This document shows positions 44,263-52,815 of a stretch of DNA of 64,000 bases, in pieces. This stretch comes from CAVZVW01 sp963778845 (GTDB lineage: Bacteria > Actinomycetota > Actinomycetes > Actinomycetales > Kineosporiaceae). The stretch is taken from NCBI GenBank assembly GCA_963778845.1, contig CAVZVW010000009.1, forward strand, positions 186,001 to 250,000. Reading direction: 5' to 3'. Below the pieces are notes generated by a model. The model did not search any database, had not been told where the DNA came from, and worked only from the letters and a program-made list of their open reading frames with translations. The position numbers and the translations under genes are program-made. Each line of letters starts with the position of its first letter. Position 1 is the stretch's first letter.

Positions 44263-44763
44263 GTGAGCGAGGATCGTGGGGACGGCGCCGAGCCGCCGAG
44301 GCGTAGCGCCCTTCGCGACAGGCTGCACGCGACAATCAGGCCACGTCGGTCCCGGCAGGTTGCGCTGGCGCTGGCATCGGTGCAGGCCGTCGTGCTGGTG
44401 GTCATGGCTGCGACCATGCCGAGCACCGGCGTCGCCGGGTTCCGCTGGTACGACCGCCTCGCCGTGCTGCTGGTGTCGGCTGCCATCGGATGGGTTCTCG
44501 TCCGGTTCGCCAGAGTCCGGCTCATGCCCGCTGAGCACTGTCTGGTGGTCCAGAACTTCTTGCTGAGCAGGACCCTGGACTGGGCCGAGGTCGTCAACGT
44601 GCGGTTCGGTGGCGGCGGCCCGTGGGTGGTGCTCGACCTCGCCGATGGCGACACCTTGGCCGTGATGGCCGTGCAGCGCTCGGACGGCGCCTATGCCGAG
44701 GCTGAGGCGCGCCGTTTGGCCACCCTCGTCGCGTTGCACTCCCGGACCACTCAGGACGACTGA
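44263..44763 (+). CDS. PH-domain membrane protein next to hisG
   Basis: Protein of 166 residues with a basic cytoplasmic N-terminus, two membrane helices (VALALASVQAVVLVVMAAT, about 33-51; LAVLLVSAAIGWVLVRFA, about 66-83) and a C-terminal PH-like domain (about 85-160; RTLDWAEVVNVRFGGGGPWV). A gene of this kind commonly follows hisG in actinobacteria, but no biochemical role is known. GTG 44263 lies four bases after the hisG stop. Confidence 0.8.
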   Translation: MSEDRGDGAEPPRRSALRDRLHATIRPRRSRQVALALASVQAVVLVVMAATMPSTGVAGFRWYDRLAVLLVSAAIGWVLVRFARVRLMPAEHCLVVQNFLLSRTLDWAEVVNVRFGGGGPWVVLDLADGDTLAVMAVQRSDGAYAEAEARRLATLVALHSRTTQDD

Positions 44764-44770
44764 CCAGCCT

Positions 44771-45091
44771 CTAGGCGGTCCAGCCCAACCACGCGTCACC
44801 AGCGCTGAGGGCCAGCAGCCATACGAGCGCGGCCGCCACCGGCACGAGGAGCACGAGCAGGCTGTGCCTGCGAGCGAGCACCAGGCCACCGACGAGCAGA
44901 ACGAGCCAGAACGCCACCAGCACGAGCACCGCCCACAGCGGCGCCAGCAGCACCGACATGGCGTAGACGCCGCCGAGGAGCAGGTGCACGACGAGTGCGG
45001 CGATGGCGGCAGCCAGCGTCAGCCACGGTGGGCTCGCGACCCTCGCGACGGCGTGCGAGAAGCCAGGCTCGGGAGCCGGCGACGTGCTCAC
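44771..45091 (-). CDS. Small membrane protein, unknown function
   Basis: Of 106 residues with three to four membrane helices (LTLAAAIAALVVHLLLGG, SVLLAPLWAVLVLVAFWLVLL, LVLLVPVAAALVWLLAL). I do not recognise a family. It is convergent with the PH-domain gene and about 65 bases downstream of the DsbA-like gene on the same strand, so it may be the last gene of that unit. Confidence 0.6.
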   Translation of the reverse strand: MSTSPAPEPGFSHAVARVASPPWLTLAAAIAALVVHLLLGGVYAMSVLLAPLWAVLVLVAFWLVLLVGGLVLARRHSLLVLLVPVAAALVWLLALSAGDAWLGWTA

Positions 45092-45155
45092 ACAGCACAG
45101 CCTGCACCCGCGGCCGCATCGGTGTCACGCGCGTCGAGGTGCGAGCCCCTCGGCG

Positions 45156-45896
45156 TCAGCCCTTGGCGGCGGCGTCGACGGCGGCCTTGAGGTTCTCGGC
45201 AGTCCAGTTCTCGACGATCTTGCCGTTGACGAACACCGTCGGGGTCCCCGTGATGCCGGCCTTCGAGGCCCGGTCGGTGACCGCCTTCGTCCAGCTCTCG
45301 TACTTCAGACCCACGATGGCCGGGCGGATGTCGGCGTCCTTGGCGCCTGCGGCGACCGCGAGGGAGATCAGCTTGTCGTCCGTGAGCCCCGGGCCGTTCT
45401 CCGCGGGCTGGTTCTCGAAGAGCGAGGTGTGGAAGGCGCTGAACGCGCTCGGGGTGGCGTTCACCACAGCTCCCACTGCGTTGAGCGAGCGGGTGGAGTA
45501 GCGGTCGGGCGATGCCCGGTCGAGGAAGGCGAGGGGCCGGTACTCCACCTTGACCGTGCCGTCACTGACCCACTGGTCGATCTGCGTGCGGTTGAGTCTC
45601 TCGAAGTCGGCGCAGACCGGGCACTGGAAGTCCTCGTAGACCTTCAGTGTCACGGGCGCGGACGCCTTGCCGACGACGATCGCGTCGTTGGTCACGTTGG
45701 CCGGCGGCGCTGCAGCAGAGGTCTTACTGCTCGTGCCGGCCGCCACGATTCCGGCGACCGCCACGACCACGACCAGCGCGCCGATCACGAGGCCGACGAT
45801 GGTGAGGTTGCGACGACGAGCCTCCGCGCGTGCCGCGTCGGCCCGCATCGCGGCCGCCTTCTCCCGGGTGGTCTTGGCTTCGCGGGCGTTGGTCAC
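45156..45896 (-). CDS. Membrane-anchored DsbA-family thiol-disulphide oxidoreductase
   Basis: Extracytoplasmic thioredoxin-fold protein of 246 residues: a highly charged cytoplasmic N-terminus, one membrane helix (LTIVGLVIGALVVVVAVAGI, about 31-50), then a DsbA domain with FQCPVC active site at about 90-95 and TGTPTVFVNGKIV (cis-Pro loop, about 216-228). GTG start with AGGAGA upstream. Immediately downstream of a MauE/DoxX gene: a likely oxidative folding pair. A second DsbA-like gene lies at 63.1 kb. Confidence 0.9.
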   Translation of the reverse strand: MTNAREAKTTREKAAAMRADAARAEARRRNLTIVGLVIGALVVVVAVAGIVAAGTSSKTSAAAPPANVTNDAIVVGKASAPVTLKVYEDFQCPVCADFERLNRTQIDQWVSDGTVKVEYRPLAFLDRASPDRYSTRSLNAVGAVVNATPSAFSAFHTSLFENQPAENGPGLTDDKLISLAVAAGAKDADIRPAIVGLKYESWTKAVTDRASKAGITGTPTVFVNGKIVENWTAENLKAAVDAAAKG

Positions 45897-45984
45897 GATG
45901 TCTCCTGTGTCACGGTGGGAGATGCTCTGCGTCTGGGGGACTGCGGCTCTGGGCGAGACGATGATGCCGGCGTCACGGCGGGCT

Positions 45985-46500
45985 TCAGTCGCGTGCAGCG
46001 GCCGGCGCCGCTTCGAGCGGCCTCGCCGACGTCAGGCCGAGGGCTCCGTCGGCTGAGAAGCGGCTGTGCGGCCAGATCACGAGGAAGGCACCGAGCAGCG
46101 CCAGCCCGATGTCGCGGGCGAGGTCGAGAGCGTACCCCTCCTGGCCTTTCGCGACGGGGCCCCCGCCGCCGAAGCAGCCACAGTCGATCGAGATCCCGCG
46201 GACCCACACGGAGGCGATCCCGATGCTGAACGCCAGCATGAGCAAGCCGCCGACGAGCGCGGCGAAACGGGTGGTCAGCCCGATGACGAGCAGCCCTCCC
46301 AACATGAGCTCGACCATCGGGAGCGCGTATCCGAAGGTGCCGACGACGGCTTCGGGAAGGATCTGGAAGGCCCGGACGGCGCGCACGGACGCGTCGAGGT
46401 CCGTGACCTTCTGCCAGCCCGCGATCGCGAGCGTCACACCCAGCACGAGGCGAGCGACGGTGGACAGCCACGGCTGCACGCGGGCGAAGCGAGCGGGCAC
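45985..46500 (-). CDS. MauE/DoxX family redox membrane protein
   Basis: Of 171 residues with four membrane helices (WLSTVARLVLGVTLAIAGWQ; GTFGYALPMVELMLGGLLVI; FAALVGGLLMLAFSIGIA; LDLARDIGLALLGAFLVIWP). A CGCFGGGG motif at about 111-118 provides a Cys pair, typical of MauE-type proteins that re-oxidise or supply DsbA-like partners. GTG start with GGAGGG upstream. It is probably transcribed with the DsbA-like gene downstream. Confidence 0.85.
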   Translation of the reverse strand: MPARFARVQPWLSTVARLVLGVTLAIAGWQKVTDLDASVRAVRAFQILPEAVVGTFGYALPMVELMLGGLLVIGLTTRFAALVGGLLMLAFSIGIASVWVRGISIDCGCFGGGGPVAKGQEGYALDLARDIGLALLGAFLVIWPHSRFSADGALGLTSARPLEAAPAAARD

Positions 46501-46592
46501 AGTCCCTCCTGGTCGGCGGACCCCGCGGGGGCGCGGGGGGCGCCGGCGGGGTGTTCTCTACCGGTAAGCGTACGGCCCGTGCACCTCGCGGC

Positions 46593-47897
46593 TCAGAACC
46601 AGGTGGCCGTCCAGGGCGACCGCGATGTCCTCAGCATCGAGGCGAGCAGGTCGAGCGATCCGTGAACGTGCTCGACCACCTGCCCCGCGACCGCTGCCGC
46701 GTGCAGGTTCCCGCCGCCCAGCCAGGCCGAGGACAGGGCCTGGACGGTCAGGCTGACGTCGGCCTCGTCGCGCATCCGCGTGCAGAGCCCGGTACCGGAG
46801 GCGTCGACGTCCAGCCGGTAGCGGCCAGACGCCCAGCCCTGGGGGTCCCGGACCTCGAGGGTGCAGGTGCCCGCCCGCTCGTACGTGCGGGCGGAGAGCC
46901 CTGCCGCAGGGTCCAGGAGCCGCGTCCAGACGAAGTCGGAGCGCGATGTCATCCGGGCCGCGCGCGGGTCACGGAGCAGCCATGGCAGGGCCTCGTCCAC
47001 CGCCCGGTCCTCCGCCCGCACGGTCGCCACGAGATCGAGCCCGAGGAGGAAGCGCCACAGCCCGACGTACGCCTGTCGGCCGACCGCTTCGAGCTCCTCC
47101 AGCTGCACGACGGTGAGACATGTCCGGTCCTCCCAGCGGTCCTCCGCCCGGTAGCGGAGGTATCCGTCGACCACACCGCGGTGGTCGCGGTGGATCACGG
47201 CCGTCCTCGGCGGGTGGGTGTCCCCGGGCCTGGACGCGATCCCGAGCGTGCGGTCCCACCAGTACGACGAGCGGTCCAGCGCACCGGGGCGCCGGGCCGC
47301 GTCGTAGATCGCCGGCGCGATCGCTCGAAGATCGGCTTCGGGGACCATCTCGACCCGGCCCCCGTCGTCGGCCTGGGTGACCAGCTCCGCGCGGCGCAGG
47401 TCCACCGTCCAGGTGGCGCCCTCGGTGCTGACCCCGAACCCGAAGCGCGCGTAGATGCCGGCCTCGCTGGCGATGAGCATCGCAGCGGCGGTTCCGCGCT
47501 CGACCGCGGCGGCCAGGTCGGCGGTCATGAGGCTGCGCAACGCGCCTCGCCGACGGTGCGTCGGGCGCACGGTGACCGCACTCACGGCGTCGGCGTCCAG
47601 GCAGCTCCCGGGCACGGTGAGGCTCGTGTCCCAGGACCTTAACGTCGCCACCAGATCGTCGCCGTCGAACGCCCCGGTGACCCGCTGCCCACGGAACGCG
47701 GGACGGCGGAAGTCGACGCCCTCGGGCGTCATCGCCAGGCGGTCCTTGAAGACCAAGGCGACAGTTCTCAGCCACGAGTCGAAGTCGGGGGAGTCGACGT
47801 CGATCGACCGCACGACCAGGGGGGAGGCGTCGGGTCCGACGGGGGCGGTGACGCCGGCGCCGGAGGAGGTGGTCCCCGGCAAGGACGAAGTGGACAT
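46593..47897 (-). CDS. Eis-like GNAT acetyltransferase
   Basis: Of 434 residues, with the three-part Eis layout: an N-terminal GNAT domain with acetyl-CoA motif RPTHRRRGALRSL (about 110-122), a second GNAT-like domain and a C-terminal sterol-carrier-like domain (about 310-434). Eis enzymes acetylate amines including aminoglycosides at several positions; the natural substrate here is unknown. Ends in WF at the C-terminus, as the family's free carboxylate is catalytic. Confidence 0.85.
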   Translation of the reverse strand: MSTSSLPGTTSSGAGVTAPVGPDASPLVVRSIDVDSPDFDSWLRTVALVFKDRLAMTPEGVDFRRPAFRGQRVTGAFDGDDLVATLRSWDTSLTVPGSCLDADAVSAVTVRPTHRRRGALRSLMTADLAAAVERGTAAAMLIASEAGIYARFGFGVSTEGATWTVDLRRAELVTQADDGGRVEMVPEADLRAIAPAIYDAARRPGALDRSSYWWDRTLGIASRPGDTHPPRTAVIHRDHRGVVDGYLRYRAEDRWEDRTCLTVVQLEELEAVGRQAYVGLWRFLLGLDLVATVRAEDRAVDEALPWLLRDPRAARMTSRSDFVWTRLLDPAAGLSARTYERAGTCTLEVRDPQGWASGRYRLDVDASGTGLCTRMRDEADVSLTVQALSSAWLGGGNLHAAAVAGQVVEHVHGSLDLLASMLRTSRSPWTATWF

Positions 47898-47906
47898 CCC
47901 ACGACG

Positions 47907-48629
47907 CTACTGCGGCCCCGGACCGGACAGCACGACGTCCGCCCAGGAACGGGTGGCGTTCACGGCGAAGTGCCGTCGCTCCTGGGCGGCCCACCGCTGC
48001 CAGTGAGGCTCGTAGGCAGCCCCGTCACGCTCCATGGCGCGGGCGAACCGCAGGTCGTCCGCCGCCTCTACCCAGACGAGGAGCGACAGGTAGGGCCTGC
48101 ACGGCGTCGCGCCGCAGCCGACCCCCTCGACCACGATCGCGGTCGGTGAGTCCGGGAGGTGCTGCCACTCACCATCGCGCCCTCCCACCCAGTCGTAGCG
48201 GCGGTACCCGGCGGCCGCCCGCCGGCTCAGGGGCTCCAACACCCAGCTCACGAGGCGGGGGACGGCCTCCTCGAGGCCGTCCCAGCCCGGGTAGATGTCA
48301 TCCATCGCGATCAGCGGCACGCCGATGCGCACCGGCTCGACCTCGGGCATGCGCACCGGCTCGACCCCGGACCCGCACCCCGCTCCGACCCGGGACCCGG
48401 GCCCCGGCTCGACCTCGGGCATGCGCCCGGCGGGGGCGGGGGGGACCGCGCAGGCGCCCAGCGCGGCGGCGAGGTCGCGGGCCAGCGCGGTCGCCAGCGT
48501 CGTCTTCCCCGACCCGCTCGGCCCGTCCACGGCGACGACGCGGGTCTGGCCGGCGCGCGGCGGGCTGGCCAGGCAACGACGTGCGAGAGCGGGCAGCTCC
48601 AGCGACCACGCGTCGGGGACCGACGACAT
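47907..48629 (-). CDS. P-loop kinase, uridine kinase-like
   Basis: Of 240 residues. P-loop DGPSGSGKTTLATALA (about 32-47), MDDIYPGWDGL (about 100-110, substrate Asp) and IVVEGVGCGA (about 155-164) match the uridine kinase-like family of actinobacteria; the substrate is unproven. Between P-loop and MDDIY lies a 32-residue insertion of repeats (RMPEVEP, GSGVEPVRMPEVEPVRIG) encoded by 24-bp units. The ATG at 48629 gives a normal N-terminus. Ten bases upstream of the Eis-like gene stop region, so it may be cotranscribed with neither; its own promoter was not found. Confidence 0.8.
   Translation of the reverse strand: MSSVPDAWSLELPALARRCLASPPRAGQTRVVAVDGPSGSGKTTLATALARDLAAALGACAVPPAPAGRMPEVEPGPGSRVGAGCGSGVEPVRMPEVEPVRIGVPLIAMDDIYPGWDGLEEAVPRLVSWVLEPLSRRAAAGYRRYDWVGGRDGEWQHLPDSPTAIVVEGVGCGATPCRPYLSLLVWVEAADDLRFARAMERDGAAYEPHWQRWAAQERRHFAVNATRSWADVVLSGPGPQ
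48325..48420. repeat. 24-bp in-frame repeat in the P-loop kinase gene
   Basis: Four 24-bp units (48325, 48349, 48373, 48397) encode, on the minus strand, eight-residue repeats of the type MPEVEPVR. The outer two are close copies; the inner two are diverged. Confidence 0.8.
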
Positions 48630-48662
48630 GGCGGGCACCTTACCTGCGGGAGGATGGCTGAC

Positions 48663-49433
48663 GTGCCAGTCGCCGTCCGCGTGATCCCATGCCTGGACGT
48701 CGACGCCGGTCGCGTCGTCAAGGGCGTGAACTTCGTCGGCCTGCGCGACGCCGGGGATCCCGTCGAGCTGGCCCGCCGCTACGACGCCGAAGGTGCGGAC
48801 GAGCTGACGTTCCTCGACGTCACGGCGTCGGTGGACAGCCGTGCCACCACGTACGAGGTGGTCTCGCGCACGGCCGAGCAGGTGTTCATCCCGCTCACGG
48901 TTGGTGGTGGCGTTCGGACGGTGGCGGACGTCGACCGTCTGCTGCGCGCGGGTGCGGACAAGGTGGGGGTGAACACTGCGGCGATCGCCCGCCCGACGCT
49001 CATCGCCGAGGTCGCCGACAGGTTTGGCGCGCAGGTCCTGGTGCTCTCCGTGGACGCGCGCCGCTGCCCCGCCGGCCTCGCGACGCCCTCCGGCTTCGAG
49101 GTGACCACCCATGGCGGCCGCCGTGGGACGGGCATGGACGCCCTCGAATGGGCCGCGCAGGGTGCCGACCTCGGTGCCGGCGAGATCCTCCTGAACTCGA
49201 TGGACGCCGACGGCACCAAGACGGGCTTCGACCTGGAGATGCTGCGGGCCGTGCGGGCGCGGGTCGGCGTCCCGCTGGTCGCCAGCGGCGGCGCGGGCGC
49301 GGTGGAGCACTTCGCGGCGGCGGTGGCAGCGGGGGCCGACGCCGTCCTGGCGGCCAGCGTGTTCCACTTCGGGGAGCTGACCATCGGCCAGGTGAAACGG
49401 GCGCTGGCCGAAAGCGGGGTGCCCGTGCGCTGA
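48663..49433 (+). CDS. hisF: Imidazole glycerol phosphate synthase cyclase subunit
   Basis: TIM-barrel cyclase working with HisH. Of 256 residues: VRVIPCLDVDAGRVVKGVNF (catalytic Asp), TFLDVTASVDSRATT, PLTVGGGVRTVADVDRLLRA and LLNSMDADGTKTGFDL (second Asp) are intact. ATG 48654 directly abuts GGGAGG (48648-48653), leaving no spacing; GTG 48663 is nine bases away, so I prefer it. Divergent from the kinase gene. Confidence 0.95.
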   Translation: MPVAVRVIPCLDVDAGRVVKGVNFVGLRDAGDPVELARRYDAEGADELTFLDVTASVDSRATTYEVVSRTAEQVFIPLTVGGGVRTVADVDRLLRAGADKVGVNTAAIARPTLIAEVADRFGAQVLVLSVDARRCPAGLATPSGFEVTTHGGRRGTGMDALEWAAQGADLGAGEILLNSMDADGTKTGFDLEMLRAVRARVGVPLVASGGAGAVEHFAAAVAAGADAVLAASVFHFGELTIGQVKRALAESGVPVR

Positions 49434-49453
49434 GAGGTGCCTACGATGCGCCG

Positions 49454-49954
49454 ATGGTCCTGAGCGGCGATCAGGTGACGCTGCACCCGGTGACGCAGGC
49501 CGACGTCGCCGCGCTGGTCGAGATCCGCCGCGCGCCGGCGGTACGCCGGTGGTGGGGGGAGGTGGACGACGACCCGGGGTGGCCGTTCGACGAGCCGGGG
49601 ACGATGTGCTTCACGGTCGTCCATGCAGGCGCGGTGGTCGGGCTCGTGCAGTACCACGAGGAGACCGAGCCGAGGTACCGCCACGCCGGCATCGACATCC
49701 TCCTCGACCCGGCCGTGCACGGGCGGGGTCTCGGACGAGACGCCGTGCGCGCCGTCGCCCGCCACCTCGTGCGCGAGCGCGGCCACCACCGCCTGGTGAT
49801 CGACCCTGCGGCCGACAACGAGCAGGCGATCCGCTGCTACGCGTCGGTGGGCTTTCGTCCCGTCGGCGTGATGCGGTGGTACGAGCGTGACGCCGACGAC
49901 GGCGGCTGGCACGACGGACTTCTCATGGAGCTGCTGGCTCACGAGCTCACCTGA
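49454..49954 (+). CDS. GNAT acetyltransferase, AAC(6')-like
   Basis: Of 166 residues; a single GNAT domain. RAPAVRRWWGEVDDDPGWPF (about 26-45) and the acetyl-CoA motif DPAVHGRGLGRDAVRAVARH (about 77-96) with NEQAIRCYASVGFRPVGVMR resemble the AAC(6')-type subgroup. The substrate is unknown; resistance cannot be inferred. It lies 20 bases after hisF on the same strand. Confidence 0.8.
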   Translation: MVLSGDQVTLHPVTQADVAALVEIRRAPAVRRWWGEVDDDPGWPFDEPGTMCFTVVHAGAVVGLVQYHEETEPRYRHAGIDILLDPAVHGRGLGRDAVRAVARHLVRERGHHRLVIDPAADNEQAIRCYASVGFRPVGVMRWYERDADDGGWHDGLLMELLAHELT

Positions 49955-50046
49955 GCTCGGCGAGTGCCTCAGATCACGCCCAGGAGGCGGCGGACCAGCA
50001 GGCTTCTCGTCGGGACGACCTGGGCGACCTCGTGTCGGGCATCTGG

Positions 50047-50682
50047 TCAGACCCCGAGCCGGGTCGTCCGGAACGTCCGGACCGCGTCCGGTGGACCCTC
50101 GACCGTCACGACGGCATGGCCCGTCCGGCCGAACAGGTACAGGACGAGCTCACTGGGCAGCCCCGTCACCGTTACCCGGGGCGTGCCGGCTCGGGCCTGA
50201 ACCGCCGACCCGTCGGGGATGCGCAGCGTCACGCCCACCTCCGCGCGCCGCAGGAACAGGCGGGCGCGCGCGGAGATCATGGCCCATAACGCAGCCTGCA
50301 TCTGCTCCGGCAGGGCCCTTGGCGTCGTCCAGCCCGGTTGCGCGCGCAGCACGTCCTCGCAGTGCACGAAGTGCTCGGACAGGTTCAGGGACTCCTCCGC
50401 TCCCGGCAGGGCGAAGACGCTCGCCCGGGGGGGACCGGAGCGCTCGAGGTCGAGCAGATGGTCGAAGTCCTTGCGTGCGTAGTCGCGCCGGACGCGCTCG
50501 CCCCAGCCGGACAGAGGCGAGATCACGATGCCCGCGGCCGCGTCCGGCCGTCGCTCGCGAACCACGAGGTGTGCCGCCAGGTCTCGGACGGTCCAGCCCG
50601 CGCAGAGCGTCGGAGCATCAGGACCCGCCGCCGCCATCGCGGCGACGAGGGCCGCGCGCTCGTCGGCGGCGAAACGACTCAT
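50047..50682 (-). CDS. TIGR03085-type DinB-fold protein
   Basis: Of 211 residues. The N-terminal four-helix region (ERAALVAAMAAAGPDAPTLC, then GWTVRDLAAHLVVRERRPDA) matches actinobacterial maleylpyruvate isomerase/DinB-like proteins of the TIGR03085 type, which are presumed metal-binding. The C-terminal half carries a small beta domain. Function unknown. An upstream in-frame extension has no conserved content. Confidence 0.75.
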   Translation of the reverse strand: MSRFAADERAALVAAMAAAGPDAPTLCAGWTVRDLAAHLVVRERRPDAAAGIVISPLSGWGERVRRDYARKDFDHLLDLERSGPPRASVFALPGAEESLNLSEHFVHCEDVLRAQPGWTTPRALPEQMQAALWAMISARARLFLRRAEVGVTLRIPDGSAVQARAGTPRVTVTGLPSELVLYLFGRTGHAVVTVEGPPDAVRTFRTTRLGV

Positions 50683-50742
50683 GGGCGCCGATGGTGTCAC
50701 GTCGGCTTCGAGCCGGTGCACCGGGAGTGAGACGCTTCTTGG

Positions 50743-52815
50743 GTGCCCGGCGACGATCTGACCGTGGACCGGGCACGGTCCCTGCGGCGCGGTGTGGCGA
50801 TCGTCGCCCGCGGCGTGCGCCAGGAGCCGTGGGTCTTCGGGGTGGCTGTCACCGGCAGTGCCGTCTACGGAGCAGGCACGGCGGCCACCGGCTGGGTACT
50901 CGGGCACGTGACGGACTCGGTGCTCGCCCCGGCGTTCGCTGCCGGCACGGTCAGCGCCCACCAGCTCTGGGTCGCCGGCGGGTCGCTCGCCCTCGTCGCC
51001 CTCGTGACCGCCGCCGGGGTGGCCGTGCGCCGCGCTGCGGCGGGGGTGACCATGTACCGGCTACAGGCGCGCTACCGACGCGCGGTGACGCGCCAGTACC
51101 TGCGGCTGCCCCTGTCCTGGCACCACCGGCACCCGGCCGGACAGCTGCTCTCCAATGCCAACGCCGACGTCGAGGCCACCTGGCAGGTCATGGCACCGCT
51201 GCCCATGGCCATCGGCGTCTTCGTGATGCTCGTCGTCGCCGCGGTCGCCATGGTGCTCGCTGACCCGGTGCTCGCTGCCGTGGGGCTCTTGGTGCTGCCG
51301 AGCGTGCTGTGGGCCAATGCCGTGTACCAGCGCCACATGTCCCCGCTGGTGACGCGGGCGCAGAGGCTGCGCGCCGATGTGTCGAGCGTCGCCCACGAGA
51401 GCTTCGACGGCGCCCTCGTCGTCAAGACCCTGGGGCGGGAGGCGGAGGAGACGACGCGCTTCGCGGTGACCGCGAACCGGCTGCGGGACGCCAATATCGC
51501 GGTCGGCCGGATGCGGGGGATCTTCGACCCGGTGATCGAGGCTCTGCCGACACTCGGCACGCTGGCCGTGCTCGCCGTCGGGACGCAGCGGGTGGCCTCG
51601 GGCGCGGCACAGCCCGGCGACGTCGTCCAGGTCGCGTACCTGCTCACGCTCGTGGCGTTCCCCACGCGGGCGCTGGGCTGGGTGCTCGGGGAGCTTCCAC
51701 GCACGGTCGTCGGCTGGGACAGGATCTCGGCAGTCCTCGAGGCCGGCGGCTCGATGGCCTACGGAGCGGACCAGCCACGCCCGTCCGGTCCCGCCAGGCT
51801 CGCCGTCAAGGACGTCCACTACTCCTACGCAAGCACGACTGCCCAGGCGAACGGAGCGCGCCCGCAGGTGCACGTGAGCACTCTGGACGGGGGTGACGGG
51901 CGGGGCTGTGACGACGGGCGGGGGAGTGACGGCGGGCGGACCTTCGATGACGCGCAGGGCCTCGATGACGCGCAGGGCCTCGATGACGCGCAGGGCCTCG
52001 ATGACGGGCAGGGCTTCGATGACGGGCAGGGCTTCGATGACGGGCAGGACGGTGACGTCGCCGTGCTCCACGGCGTGACGCTGGACGTCGCCCCCGGGCA
52101 GACCGTGGCCGTGGTGGGCCCGACGGGGTCCGGGAAGTCCACGATCGCCACCCTGCTCGTGCGCCTGGTCGACCCGAGCTCCGGGCACGTGCTGCTCGAC
52201 GACGTCGACCTGCGCGACCTGCGGCGCGGCGGCGTCGCCGCGACAGCGTCCCTGGTGCCGCAGGGCACCTTCGTCTTCGACGACACGGTGCGCGAGAACG
52301 TGACCCTGGGGCAGCCCGGCATCGGGGACGACGAGGTGTGGGCGGCTTTGACCACGGCGCAGGTCGACCGGTTCGTGCGCGGCCTGCCCGAGCGCCTGGA
52401 CACGCGGGTCGGCGAGCGGGGGACGAGCCTGTCCGGAGGGCAGCGTCAGCGGGTGGCGTTGGCCAGGGCGCTCGTTCGCCACCCGCGCCTGCTCGTCCTG
52501 GACGACGCGACGTCGGCTGTGGACCCGCGGGTCGAGGCGGCGATCCTGGCCGGCCTGCGCAACACACATCCGTCGACCTCGGCTGGTGCCTCGACCTCGG
52601 CTGGTGCCTCGACCTCAGTCGTAGTGATCGCGTACCGGCGCGCCACGATCGCACTCGCTGACGAGGTGGTGTGGGTGGAGCACGGCCGCGTGCTCGCCCG
52701 CGGTTCCCATGAGGAGCTCATGGCGACCAGTGAGGGGTACCGGTCCCTCGTGACCGCCTACGAGCGGGAAGCCGCCCTCCGCCAGGCCGAGCACACCGGG
52801 GAGGACGTGGCGTGA
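50743..52815 (+). CDS. ABC exporter subunit with degenerate ATPase site
   Basis: Of 690 residues: six-helix ABC membrane domain (about 20-320) and ATPase domain. Walker A GPTGSGKST (about 459-467) and LSGGQRQR are good, but Walker B ends LVLDDAT (Asp for catalytic Glu), and the switch segment reads IAYRRAT (Tyr for His). This is typical of the non-hydrolysing half of heterodimeric exporters. An Asp/Gly/Gln-rich linker (about 383-437) of 18-bp repeats sits before the ATPase domain, and a second small repeat (TSAGAS) lies near the switch loop. The stop overlaps the partner gene. Confidence 0.9.
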   Translation: MPGDDLTVDRARSLRRGVAIVARGVRQEPWVFGVAVTGSAVYGAGTAATGWVLGHVTDSVLAPAFAAGTVSAHQLWVAGGSLALVALVTAAGVAVRRAAAGVTMYRLQARYRRAVTRQYLRLPLSWHHRHPAGQLLSNANADVEATWQVMAPLPMAIGVFVMLVVAAVAMVLADPVLAAVGLLVLPSVLWANAVYQRHMSPLVTRAQRLRADVSSVAHESFDGALVVKTLGREAEETTRFAVTANRLRDANIAVGRMRGIFDPVIEALPTLGTLAVLAVGTQRVASGAAQPGDVVQVAYLLTLVAFPTRALGWVLGELPRTVVGWDRISAVLEAGGSMAYGADQPRPSGPARLAVKDVHYSYASTTAQANGARPQVHVSTLDGGDGRGCDDGRGSDGGRTFDDAQGLDDAQGLDDAQGLDDGQGFDDGQGFDDGQDGDVAVLHGVTLDVAPGQTVAVVGPTGSGKSTIATLLVRLVDPSSGHVLLDDVDLRDLRRGGVAATASLVPQGTFVFDDTVRENVTLGQPGIGDDEVWAALTTAQVDRFVRGLPERLDTRVGERGTSLSGGQRQRVALARALVRHPRLLVLDDATSAVDPRVEAAILAGLRNTHPSTSAGASTSAGASTSVVVIAYRRATIALADEVVWVEHGRVLARGSHEELMATSEGYRSLVTAYEREAALRQAEHTGEDVA
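51943..52050 (+). repeat. 18-bp in-frame repeat, six copies, ABC linker
   Basis: Six 18-bp units (51943 to 52050) encode (F/L)DD(A/G)QG. Copies 2 and 3 are identical and others vary by one or two bases, giving an acidic linker of about 36 residues; a degenerate precursor (DDGRGSDGG) precedes it. Confidence 0.9.
52573..52614 (+). repeat. 18-bp in-frame repeat near ABC switch loop
   Basis: Two identical 18-bp units (52573-52590, 52591-52608), partly a third, encode STSAGA repeats between the D-loop and switch segment of the first ABC subunit. Confidence 0.8.
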
